Assembly: GCF_014898815.1 (NCBI RefSeq)
Contig: NW_026515546.1
Location: 3,853,001 to 3,917,000 of the forward strand
Reading direction: 5' to 3'
Origin: Panonychus citri
Taxonomy: Eukaryota > Arthropoda > Arachnida > Trombidiformes > Tetranychidae
DNA: 64,000 nucleotides
Shown here: positions 11,361-22,400 of the stretch, one piece after another
How positions within the stretch are numbered: position 1 is the stretch's first letter
Layout: every line of letters begins with the position of its first letter
Translations under genes and position numbers: made by a program
Notes under the pieces: generated by a model
What the model was told of the DNA's origin: nothing
The model's input: only the letters and a program-made list of their open reading frames with translations
The model's database searches: none

Positions 11361-11815
11361 CCCCACATAATATCGAAAAACAAATAACGTTAGAAAATTA
11401 CCGAGGATACAAATTTTAACGATAATTTTTGCTAATTTTTTTAATCATCATCATCGTAAAATCAACAAAAACAAAAATATAATAAGAAACAAATTGTTAT
11501 GCAACTTCTTGATTTGATTAACCTTAATAATGATAATATCTACAAAGGAAAAACAAAACAAAACAAAACAAAAATGACAAGTACATTAAATTAAATTGAT
11601 ATTTTTCAATATATTAATACTTCTTGTATTTCAATATCTAAACTAACAAAAATTCCCTATTAACAGAAATAACAATTGATCCCAAATTTAAATTGTATAT
11701 TTAAACAGAGACTAACAATTCGAATCCATCAAAAGTTACTACTGAGGTGGAAACACTTGGAGCAATTTATAAAATTACTGAATTACAATTAACTATTTAG
11801 TATAAATTTTACTTG
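11361..11815. other. 3' flank of l(2)gl, no gene seen
   Basis: AT-rich non-coding DNA with short A-rich repeats (acaaaacaaaaca near 11550). Likely the 3' UTR of l(2)gl and spacer before the rearranged duplicate block. Confidence 0.4.
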
Positions 11816-11899
11816 TATTTTACCACGAAAGTGTAAACAATGATGCGAATAACAAAATCAGGTAAAGGTCGAGGTTTAATCAACACTAATGATGATCAA
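11816..11899 (+). repeat. Direct repeat, left copy
   Basis: Shares its order of words (ttttacca..., gtgtaaa, atgatgcg, taacaaa, aggtaaaggtc, aatcaacactaatgatgatca) with 13731-13802, with scattered differences. Together the two copies bracket the rearranged block. Confidence 0.6.
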
Positions 11900-12845
11900 T
11901 TTTCTTCTTCTTCTCAATTTCTCATGGATTTCCACATTCACAAAATGGTGTTATTAAGGTTCATGGTCGACCGGGTGTTGAATTGGAAATATCACTTGAA
12001 GAAGAAACTGAAATTCGTCAAATTAAATTTGTCGAAGGACTTGGACAAATTGTTGTTCTCTGTAGTGACAATAGTCTAAGTTTATGTGAAATTAATGTTC
12101 AAAAGTTATTCTTTTGGACTTGTTATCTTATATACCTAAGCTCATAATAATCTAAAGTAAGATTATTGAGATCCACATGGCCGAAATCAACTCGAATTGA
12201 CATCTAGCTTTCCCATTATAAATTTCTCATTGAGAAAATCGCGATTTTGGCCTTTAAATAAGAAAATTATTCATTTTTATTTGATCGATGGCGCTTTTCA
12301 ATGACGTTTGAAACTTTACTCACTTACTTTACTGAAACTCTAGAACCTATCATTCTTGAGATGCTCACTCATTTTCGGTCACCCAATATACATGATATTT
12401 TAACCCACATTCACCGCGTTTAATTCGGTTTTTCATTTAATGGAAAAGTCCTCAGATGGAAATTAGATGACAATTTGAAATCCTCTCAGCCTCCAGAAAA
12501 GGAATATGGATTCTATGCATGTAAACCAGTTCACAAGATAATTGGGTTGCTGCAACTGTTTCATTAATAATTTCTTGTTCTTTGAGAGAGAAAGAAAAAC
12601 TCTAAGATAATTGTCTAATGTTAATTATCTTAATTATTATTCTTTTCAGGGAAGAATACCTCATTTTTGGTGGTGGCCTCCCAAGATATGATTACTCTCA
12701 TAAATATCCTGTGACAATAATCAAAACGGAGCCGAAAAGAAGCATCATGTCTTTGACTTTCCTTCCAATGTTATTGACTTTTATAAATTTGTTCTCATTT
12801 AAGTAACAGCCCTTTAAATGAATTCAATCGGTCAAATTAGAGCTC

Positions 12846-12983
12846 GACTATGTCCTCATCTTGCCTTTTCTAAAGGACTTTTTAGTCTGGGAGTTCATTA
12901 CGCTCGGTACAGTCTAAAAAGCGACTGGTTACTATCGGGTAGGTTAGGTTAGGTCGCGCAAAGAAGCTTGTAACCTTTTCCAG
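12846..12983 (+). repeat. Left arm of the TIR element, with TTAGG repeats
   Basis: Reverse complement of 13540-13678. The stretch at about 12937-12953 reads as consecutive GGTTA units. Confidence 0.7.
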
Positions 12984-13539
12984 GATGTGCACACATAAAA
13001 GCCATGAAAATTTTAGAAAATCAATTTAATCTCAAGCAAAGACAAGACTAAATTAATTGTAATTTTCTGTCTTTTACTCTCTCTCTCTCTCCCCGTTGTT
13101 GGTTGTCAAGTAGAAGAACTGTTTCAAGGTCATTTGATGGTCATTTCAGTATTTTTCACGTTTACTCGTGCTGAGAACTAACCAATTTTTGTCATTCGAC
13201 GTAAAAGTCATAAGAACAATCGATTTCGCTACGGAAAAGAGCTAATCTTTTTAATTTTTCTGATCGTTTATCTCAAACAGTATAAATATATCGAGTAATT
13301 TTCATTATTTGACACAAAAGTCCTAAGATTGCTTCTTTTATTGATGACCGGAATGACCTTGATCTTTTTCTTGACATTTCTTTTTTTCGTTTCCGACAAG
13401 TCAAACAAGTCTAAATCAGTGATTTTCTGAACTTTTTTTCAGTGAATCTCAAGGCAAGTGGACACAGTACAATGGCTTTCGTTAAAGAGCAAGTTGACCA
13501 AGTTGGTCTATTCTTCATCCGTTCTCGTGGCAGGATAAA

Positions 13540-13678
13540 CTGGAAAAGGTTACAAGCTTCTTCGCGCGACCTAACCTAACCTAACCGATAGTAACCAGTG
13601 GATTTTTAGACTGTACCGAGCTGAATGACCTCGCAGACTACCAAGCCCTTTAGAAAAGGCAAGATGAGGACATAGTCC
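13540..13678 (-). repeat. Right arm of the TIR element, with TTAGG repeats
   Basis: Reverse complement of the left arm; cctaacctaacctaacc at about 13569-13585 is three to four telomere-type units. Confidence 0.7.
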
Positions 13679-13730
13679 ATATAAGAAAAACAATTGCTTA
13701 TTTATTATCAATTCTCTTGAAATTTTACCA

Positions 13731-13802
13731 AGACAGTGTAAAAAATGATGCGGTTAACAAACCAGGTAAAGGTCAAGGTTGAATCAACACTAATGATGAT
13801 CA
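13731..13802 (+). repeat. Direct repeat, right copy
   Basis: Diverged copy of 11816-11899 (see that entry); marks the right edge of the rearranged block. Confidence 0.6.
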
Positions 13803-14007
13803 GCAGTTAATTATAATAATCGTTTTATATATAAATTATTCAATGTACATGAATGAATTGATTATAATAATTTTCATACTAAATGAATGGTGAATAAATA
13901 ATATAAAAAGAGAGACAGTGCCAGGTATTAATGATGAATACATTGTATTTGGACATTGAGGGTTATGATTATGATGATGAATATGATGATAAGGTTAATG
14001 ATTATGA

Positions 14008-14013
14008 TTTATT
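14008..14013 (-). promoter_or_regulatory. Putative poly(A) signal of the IFT27-like gene
   Basis: tttatt on the + strand gives AATAAA on the gene strand, about 25 bases after the stop codon. Matches by position; not tested. Confidence 0.4.
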
Positions 14014-14037
14014 CCTATGGTTGGTTGATTAACCTTT

Positions 14038-14661
14038 TTAATTTGTACGATTAGAATCAGACCAAGATCTAACTAGATGATTAAACGATTCCTCGATTCC
14101 AATATTATCTTTAGCACTTACATCAAAGTATCTCATTCGTATATGTTTAGCCCATTGAGAAGATTCCTCTTCATCTACTGACCGTTGCTCTGTAAGGTCA
14201 ACTTTATTACCTAAAATAACACCAACCACACACAAGGGGGCAAATGAATTAGTTGTTGTTGTATTGGTAGTTGAGGTTGTTGATTGATTGTTGTTCTCAT
14301 TAAGTTGTTTACCAAATTGTTTCATATAATCTGAAAGAACGGTTTGTAAGTGATAAAATGATTCCTCTCTGGTCACATCGAAAACACCGATGACCAGTGA
14401 AACATTATTGGCCCAAAGTGAACGGACAAGATCAGTATAAACCGAACGACCGGAAAAATCGTAAAAATAAATATCAACCAAGCAACAATCTTCTCGAGGC
14501 TCAATTAACTTAATCGACTTCGAGACAATGTTTACACCTTTGGTTGTATTGTAACGTTTACTAAACGGAACCGGATAACCAAGTAAACAATTAAGAATTG
14601 ATGTTTTCCCAACCGCTTTATCACCAAGTACAATTGCTTTACAGCGAGAGACACTGGCCAT
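14038..14661 (-). CDS. IFT27: IFT27/RABL4-like small GTPase
   Basis: Intact single-exon frame of 207 residues. Ras-superfamily motifs: P-loop GDKAVGKT (13-20), switch I region YNTTKGVNIV (37-46), G3 DFSGR (68-72), NKVD (152-155) and SAK (182-184). The TT-x-G-x-(D/N)-(L/I)-V switch pattern, the SLWANN...VFDVTREESF block and the absence of C-terminal prenylation cysteines fit IFT27 (RABL4), a subunit of the intraflagellar transport B complex, better than a canonical Rab. The catalytic glutamine position is arginine (R72), so intrinsic hydrolysis may be weak. An Asn/Thr-rich insertion (about 121-138) lies before beta-5. Another divergent Rab-like GTPase is the main alternative. Confidence 0.7.
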   Translation of the reverse strand: MASVSRCKAIVLGDKAVGKTSILNCLLGYPVPFSKRYNTTKGVNIVSKSIKLIEPREDCCLVDIYFYDFSGRSVYTDLVRSLWANNVSLVIGVFDVTREESFYHLQTVLSDYMKQFGKQLNENNNQSTTSTTNTTTTNSFAPLCVVGVILGNKVDLTEQRSVDEEESSQWAKHIRMRYFDVSAKDNIGIEESFNHLVRSWSDSNRTN

Positions 14662-14696
14662 TAGATTACAGGGTGGGGCAGTTCAAGTTTTACCAC

Positions 14697-14727
<31 letters not shown>

Positions 14728-16469
14728 TAAATACAAACACTGTTGACAATTTATAGCCTTGGATTTAATGGTCACAGATAATTACAAGATTCTGACAATC
14801 AACTAGATGATGATGAGAAATTAGCATTGTTTAAACTTGAATTTAACTTGGAATTGTAAAGAAAACCAATTAGTTGACCAGAACGGAATGAGAGACAACA
14901 ATCAAGAGAGAGAGAGAGAGAGAAAATATTGAAATAAATAATAAGCACTTTGGTTGACTGATTTTTGTCACAGAATTAAACTCGAAAGTGATTAATGTTA
15001 ACCTTTAATTGTTGTTGTTTAACAATCAATAGTATGAGCACATATTATTTAAAGAGTCTGATGTTGATTGAACAGTTGAAAACATTAACTGAACAACAAT
15101 TTAAATATCAAAGTGAAATAAACGATTAGATGAACAAAAAGAAGAGAACAAAAAAATCGAATGAAATTTTGTTCCATCAACAAAATAATCCAGGTAACCA
15201 AAGAAACCAGAATAACCAGAATCACAAACCGACCTCTAGTGATCACTATTCCCAACAATTAACCATTTTGATTGTAGATTTTATTGAATAACAATCAACG
15301 AGTTTTACTTTAATCATCAACAGTAAACTAATCAATTTAATTCATTTCTCCCCAAGTTTCATGTTCGTGTTAAAACAAATTAATGAATAAGAAACAAGAG
15401 AAACAAAAATATTGATTAACTTAACCTACTATTCATGATGATCATCAATTATAATGAATTAACTTTAATTGTAACAATACAAATGGTTTTTCAATTTCAT
15501 TCAGTTGATATTTTTTACTTTTAATGTTCAGTTATTGGATTTATATTGTTGATGTTATTAGATTTCCAATCGTTAGTTATTGTAATCGTGTTGATTATTG
15601 TTATGATTAAAGGGATTGACTATTTATGGATTTTTAATTGTCGCTGGAAACAATTAACTTTTTACCTTTTGTTTTACTCTTTTCAAGTGATTAAAATTTT
15701 TACCTGTCGTTGATTTTGTAAATCATTAAACCATGAAGCAAGGACACGATTTAATTGTTACTCTTGATGTTAATTGTTGGCTTTAGTCATTAGCATTTAA
15801 CTCTCTGGGTGAAATAATTAAGAAACAATTAGCTAAGAAAATTGGATAATTGTTATTCTCAGAAAAGTAATTTAATTCTCAACAATTTATCATAATGTTT
15901 ACAATTTAGTTTCGATTATTATTAACTCATTCATCTATTTTAATCTATAAAAGTTTAATTGTTGAAAACTTTTTTCTCTTCCCATGCTAATAGTTACAAT
16001 CAGTGAATGAAATTAAAAATTGATTAATCAGTTAATCGATAAATTTAATTGACTCCAATTAACTTTGATATTTACTGAAAATAGAGCAATAATAATTTAT
16101 TGGAGAAAACAGTTAATCAATAACAAGAAGATTAATCAATTTCAATTGTTACCCTATTAACTGTTAATCATTTAAGCTAACAATTGATTCTTCGAGTAAT
16201 TAATTCAATCTGAATAATAAGAAAAGTTAATTGCATTGGAAATGATTAATCATCATGTTCGTGTCAATTTGATTTGATAAAAGATGGCGCTAGTTGAGCA
16301 GCTACCATTTTATTGAATCAAATTATTGATTTTAATTTAATTACTTGATCAAATTGTATTGATTGATTGTCCTTTTATTGAGGAGACAATTTGAACTGTA
16401 TAATTGGACTTTAATTACTCTCTTTTCAACTGTACAGTTTAAAATATGTTACAACGTTAATATTGCTGA
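14662..16469. other. Intergenic DNA, no gene seen
   Basis: AT-rich DNA between the 5' end of the IFT27-like gene and the 3' end of the LRR gene. Holds (GA)n tracts at about 14710-14727 and 14905-14922. No coding region or structured repeat recognised. Confidence 0.5.
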
Positions 16470-19400
16470 TCAAAAGATGATTGATAAATAAACTATTCCA
16501 ATGGTGAAAACTGTTAATAGATTTGATTGTTGACCACTGGTGGCTTGATTAACGCAATTAAGTGAACTGCTTTGAATCTCACGAATTGGCAATTTATTGA
16601 TTGAACTTGAAGAGCCCAATGAACACTCAGTTTTATCGGGCATGTTAACAACTTGTTTACCTTCACCACGAACCCAATCACTGAACCAAACTAAACCACA
16701 ATGACATTCAAATGGATTATCTGTATTTAAATAGTAACAATTAAAGGAAGAACAAAAATAAAATTAAACAATCACATGATACAATTAGATTATTGATTGA
16801 GATTATTCTTGTATTATTAGTTAAAATGAACGAAAATGAATAAACTTTTACCATGTAAATCAAGAACCTTAAGTGAATCAATGATCGGGTAAAAAGTTTC
16901 GTACGAAAGTTTAATCAACTGATTAGAATCCAAATAAAGCCACTCAAGTGATATTAGCTTGTCAAATGCACCAGGTTCAATTACTTTTATCCTGTAAGAA
17001 TGAAAAATAACAACAATTAAGTAAAATGAATCAATAAATTCAATTCAGCTGAAAGTTTATTAATGATCAACACGAGATGAGAGACGATTGATCAAATTGT
17101 GATCTAATTCTGAGATGAGAAACGATGATGAAATTAAAAAGTCAACATAAACATTAGGAGGAACCATTTCACTTCAGAATCAAAGTTTATAATCATGATT
17201 AAGTTACAATAAAAAAGAAACAATTGTGATCATGATTGAAATGGATTTCATTTCATGATAAATGATTAAAACTTTTGTAAACATATTTTCAGACAGAAAT
17301 TTGATCATCAATTTTATTCAGTAACAAATTTAAAATCATCTTCGTCCATTTGGATCAATCTTTACATTGGAGATATTGAATCTTGACAAAAAGATTCATG
17401 ATTCATATCCTTACATGAATCATCTTAAACTTGAACTTTTTCTGATTTTTTTCAATCGAAAATGATTGATATAAATTCATGGAAATCTTGGCCCTGGCCA
17501 TCGCCAACCATATCAATCAATAATTAATAATCTGACAATTTATCTAAATCATTAAATTCATCACAATAATCTATGAAATCTCATGATTCTAACAAGAAAT
17601 ATGAGGAAGAACTCTAAAAGAATTTGAAATTATCTTTGAAAAAAAGTTCCATTCTCATTCTATTTTTTTTGTTCGTTCTTACTTCAAATGAAAAAAAAAC
17701 TATTATCATGAAATCGTATATGTATCATGATTATATTGAAAATAATAGAAAGCGCATAATAATAATATAAGAGGTTGAAAGTTTGATCCATTTACGTTGA
17801 TCAGGTTCAATTTGATATTGTTGTTGCTGTTCAATCATCATGTTGATTCCTGTTAACATTGAATATGATTGAAATGAAATGAAATGTAAAGTAACATGAA
17901 ACAGGGAAGAGAAACAAAATTCATGGTAATATTTATGATAACAAGAGCATTTGAAAAGCACTGAAAGTAACCTATGCAAAATTGATTTACTTTTTAAAAA
18001 AACATTTTCATCCTTTCACATTTTCCTCCCTGTCTCAATCCCTCTCCCTCATCTCCATCCTCATCTCCATCCTCATCTCCATCCTCATCCTCATCATCTT
18101 CAACATTTTCCTATTCAGAGAGTGTAAAAAAATCAATAGTAATTTGCTGATACTTTGTGTTCAAAATCAATGTAACCCTGAGTTCTCACTGAAAATTGAA
18201 ATGAAATCAAATTAATAATATTATTTCAATCTGATGAAAGCTAATCAACTTGGAAAAATCATCTTAATCATTTGATTAACTTTTCATCATTAAATTTTAA
18301 AACTTTCTCACTGTTCTAACTGGATTGAAGTCTTACCAATGATAATTTGGTTTGCATTATCTTTATGATTAATTAATAATTATACTAATTTCCATGGAGT
18401 ATTTTATATATAATATCAAGTAGATGATCATCTTGATGATAATTATTAGCACAAATTTTTGATATTTGATTAATAAGAAAATTTTTCTCTCAATTAAATT
18501 ATAATATTACAATTTCTTAATGTTGATTAACATGAGATGATAGCTTAATGATGATAATCATTATCATTATCATTATTATTAACAATGATGATGATAAATT
18601 ATATTGATTGAAGCCAAGAAACAACCAAATAGATGATATTAAATCATAATTAAGATTATGTGAGTATATAATTAGAATTGATTATCATTTCCATTATAAT
18701 GACAATTAGTGATCAATTATCCTCTCTTTAATAATGTTGAAAAATGTAAAGTTAATTTAGCAAATTGAGTTATGATTATGAAAAGTTGAATATTATTATT
18801 GGATTCAATTTATAAACAGAAACGACAATTACCTTGATTATAATTGTAATTTTAATGAATAATAATTTACTCTAATTGTTGATGTTTTCCCAATTCAATT
18901 GCAAAGGTAAAGTGTTTTGTTGACAAAATTGTTGTTGTTTGTTTGTTAATTTGCATCAAATCAAGCAACCAATTTAAATAAGTAAACAAAATGAATAAAT
19001 TGCTGAGGTGAATAAAAGTTGACAATTGATGAAAAAAAACAACAGTAAATATAATCATCAATTTACTATTTACTCAATGAATAAATATAAGTAAAAAAGT
19101 TCTTAGACTCATTTACAATCAATTAGTTAACAATTGAGATACTTGAGCAATTAAAAATTGATTGAGTGAATATAAAGAGTTGAGAATCAATTTAATCCAC
19201 TTTAGTCTCCAGGTAAATAAGAAAGTATAGTTTTCAACAATTGGAACTATTATTGATTTAGCAAATGATCATTAATCAACCATGTGATTTGATCAACAGA
19301 AACTGACGATGATCATCATTCTGATTCATCATCATCATGATAAAGAAAACTTTCACTTGGTTAAATCAAGTAATCATCAGTTGTATTGGAAAAGGTGAAA

Positions 19401-22400
19401 CAATTCAACTGGAAATAAGAGATGAACAGAGTTGAATAAGAATTTTTCTTCCTCTATAGTAGATATAAGAGAGTTATAATTCAGTTTCATGATACAAATT
19501 CTGATGGTGATAATAATAAGGTTCAAGTTTCGAGATTGAATCAAAAGACTGTAAACAATTGAGATTGCACTTTTTGAGAGTTTACAACAAATTAAAACAT
19601 TTAGAGTTGATTGTTGATTATTTGTTAAAGATTTAAATTGTAAGTTAATCTCTAGATTAACATCCTCATCCCTAAGTTTACTATTGGTCATCAATCTAAC
19701 AATCTAACAATCTTGTAAGATTCCGTAATTTTAGTTAATGAAAAAGTGAATAACATTAAAGGTAAAGATTTTATCGATTGGTCAACATATTGCAATGTCC
19801 AAATCAAATGGTCAGTCTTTTATATACTTAAAAGCTCAACAACTCAAACCTCTCAATCTTAATTTTCCTCCTTTCATCCCACCATCACATCCACCACCAC
19901 TTTCCTCCTTCCCTGTTTCTCCTCCTTTTCAACCCCTTCATCAGTATTTTCATCTTCTTCCAATGTGATGGTCAACAATGGTCAAGAAAAAACATCAAAT
20001 TGGTTTTCTTCACGAAATCTTATCATCATTAAATAAAGAGTAAAAGAAAGACAAAAAAACATGAGACAAAGGAAATCAATGAATGATTTAACTTAATTAG
20101 ATTGTAAATGATGGACAAAAGGTAAAACTTGTGAAATCTATTGTCAAGACTGATGATGTTATAATAATATGATTTACCGATTGATTTACTAATCAATGGG
20201 GTGAAATGAATTGAATATATTAATCAAACCGATTCTGAGTTAGGGTCAGTGTGATTGGAGAGATACAATAACTTGATTGCAATAATTTTCAACATGATTA
20301 TCATTAATTGCTCACAGCTATCATGTAATTTATACTTATATGTGTCACATGGAAATAATCATCATCATGAAAATCAGGGATAAGAGGAAATGTCAAGAAT
20401 AGTTATGAAATAATATTATTAGATAGTGTTACTGTCAGGGAAGATGAAAATTCTCAATTTTCTCAATTTCTCTATTCCTGAATCTTTCTATTCAAAGATT
20501 CATCTACATGATAAATCCATAAATTTATGTAGAACTGAGCAAAAAAAGCCTGAGAACAACTTTTCTTTGGTTCATTTTACATGGTACAAGCAATTACAGT
20601 CCAGTTAAGATGATGGTTCATTGATATTCATGGAAATACACATTCAACTGCAAGTTTAGAGTTGATTATCATCATGAAATAAATAATATCATGGGAATGA
20701 TGAGAAAATAGGTTTTCTAACATATCATCATCTTCAAAGTTACCATAATAATATAATAAGATAAATCCAGAATTTTCATCAGAATCGCAAATAAATCATT
20801 TACCAGGTAGTTGAGTTTTTCACCCAAGGTATTTTTCATGATCATGATTGCTCAGTAATTGAATTAATTAGAAAAGCACAATTGATAAATAACAACAAAC
20901 TTATAGACATTTTTTTTTCAATTGCCTCAAGGTTATTGTTACTCATTATAAATCATTGTTACAATTAACTGGAATCAAGAAAAAAAAACTGTGATAATAT
21001 AAACTGTAATAATGATTAAATCCTTTTATTATCATTTGGATAATTTGTTTTTGCTTCCTAATGATAATTATTATGATAATAATAATCATCAAACAAATTG
21101 CTATGCTAATTGTTTATATTCAAAGGATTGATTGTTTCCCTTTAATCATAATCATGATTAACACAAAAACACACTTAGTGATGAAAATAATGATCAAAGT
21201 TAATCAATATTCAAGGTTCATCATTAAAAATCCTAATCAATTAATGATGATAGCTAACTCTTCAATCCCTCGATTGTTATTATACAATTAATGCCGATTA
21301 TTATTATGATTAACCAAGTATAATTTTCATTCATAAAAAAAACTCATTCATTAATCAATATTAATCTAATCAGATAGTATGATAGAGAGGAAGATCTCAT
21401 TAACTAACATGATCATCAGCTGATTGAACTGGTTAATTGTTAACGTTTAAAGTTAATTGTACTTACCTGTTATTCTTGAGATACAAAAATTTCAGGTTTC
21501 CTCCAAAATCTTTTAATGAAGTTTCCTCGACAATCGTAATATTATTACCTCGTAAATCTAATTGTCTTAATCGTGTTAAATTTTGCAAGGAAAAACTTGG
21601 AATACGATTTAACAAATTTTCACCTAATGTTAACCATTCCAGGGAATCTATAGAAAGTAGTTAATAGAAACAATCAAGAAAACCAACATTAATCAATGAG
21701 ATTCTAAAATGATAATCAGTATTAATAATTAACTGTTTCTTTTATGACAATTACGATTTTTAATTGAAACTGAAACTGAAAATTTCATCTTTCAAACTCA
21801 TTGAATACTAATCATCACTAATGAATCAACCAATTTATAAATAACTCATTTTCAAATGACAATTAAATTGCTGGTGATGATAATAAAATAAGAGTAAAGA
21901 GGAAATTAAATATTTACATTTCATCACTTTTATGCTAATATGAAATTCAGAGTGACAATTGGTAAAGGTTTTAGTTCAAATGGGTGGTAGAGAGGAGGAA
22001 GTTGAGGAAACGGAAGTAGCAACTTTTGTAATACCTTCGATTCCCTGGAATGCAAATGGATGGATTGTTGATATTCGATTTCTTTCAAGTGCAAGTGAAT
22101 TGAGAGCACTTAACGATTGGAATGATTTCTCAGGTATTTCCTTAATATCGTTGGAAGCCAAGTTAAGTGCGTCTAAACTGTCAGCGGCAGCGAATCCTTT
22201 AAATGTATTCATATTTATTTCACTTATTTGATTCTCATGAATCTGAAGTCTCTGTTGGGAGTGTAAAGGAAACAATTCAAATTATTATCATGATAATCGA
22301 AAGGCATGATTATCATAGTTAATTAAGGCTAACTAATAATCATCAGTTAATGATAACTTTCAATCTTTTCCAGTTACTGTTAATCATTTCAAGCGTACAC

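Larger units (their letters stand above)
12846..13678. mobile_element. Terminal-inverted-repeat element carrying a piece of YRDC
   Basis: Arms of about 138 bp (12846-12983 and 13540-13678) are reverse complements at roughly 90 % identity. Each contains (TTAGG)n-type sequence followed by TCGCGC, and the inner ends read CCTTTTCCAG. Between the arms, 12982-13104 copies the 3' end of YRDC (parent about 5300-5412: last codons, stop and 3' flank). It is followed by unrelated DNA and, at 13472-13543, a short open stretch beginning MAFVKEQVDQVGLFFIRSRG. No transposase is present, so the element would be non-autonomous. A target-site duplication could not be defined. It resembles Pack-type elements that capture host gene pieces; a chance fold-back is the alternative. 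Confidence 0.6.
11816..13802 (+). pseudogene. Rearranged partial duplicate of l(2)gl and YRDC sequence
   Basis: Fragments with roughly 90-95 % identity by eye to the genes just upstream: 11888-12105 resembles l(2)gl intron 1/exon 2 (7428-7780, with internal deletions), 12455-12550 resembles exon 3 (8409-8506), and 12550-12795 resembles intron 3 plus the start of exon 4 (8540-8795), splice acceptor included. Because intron sequence is kept, this is a DNA-level copy, not a retrocopy. It cannot encode a working protein: exon 1 is missing, joins are out of frame and unrelated DNA interrupts at 12106-12454. The block is bracketed by a diverged direct repeat of about 80 bp (11816-11899 and 13731-13802). 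The TIR element at 12846-13678 lies inside it. Confidence 0.75.

Noticed and set aside
12618..12806. Possible functional l(2)gl second copy
   Set aside because: Frame breaks after a few dozen codons and joins unrelated DNA; exon 1 and most exons are missing.
18540..18600. Regularly spaced repeats resembling an array
   Set aside because: Only irregular TTATCAT/GATGAT microsatellite words; no spacers of constant length.
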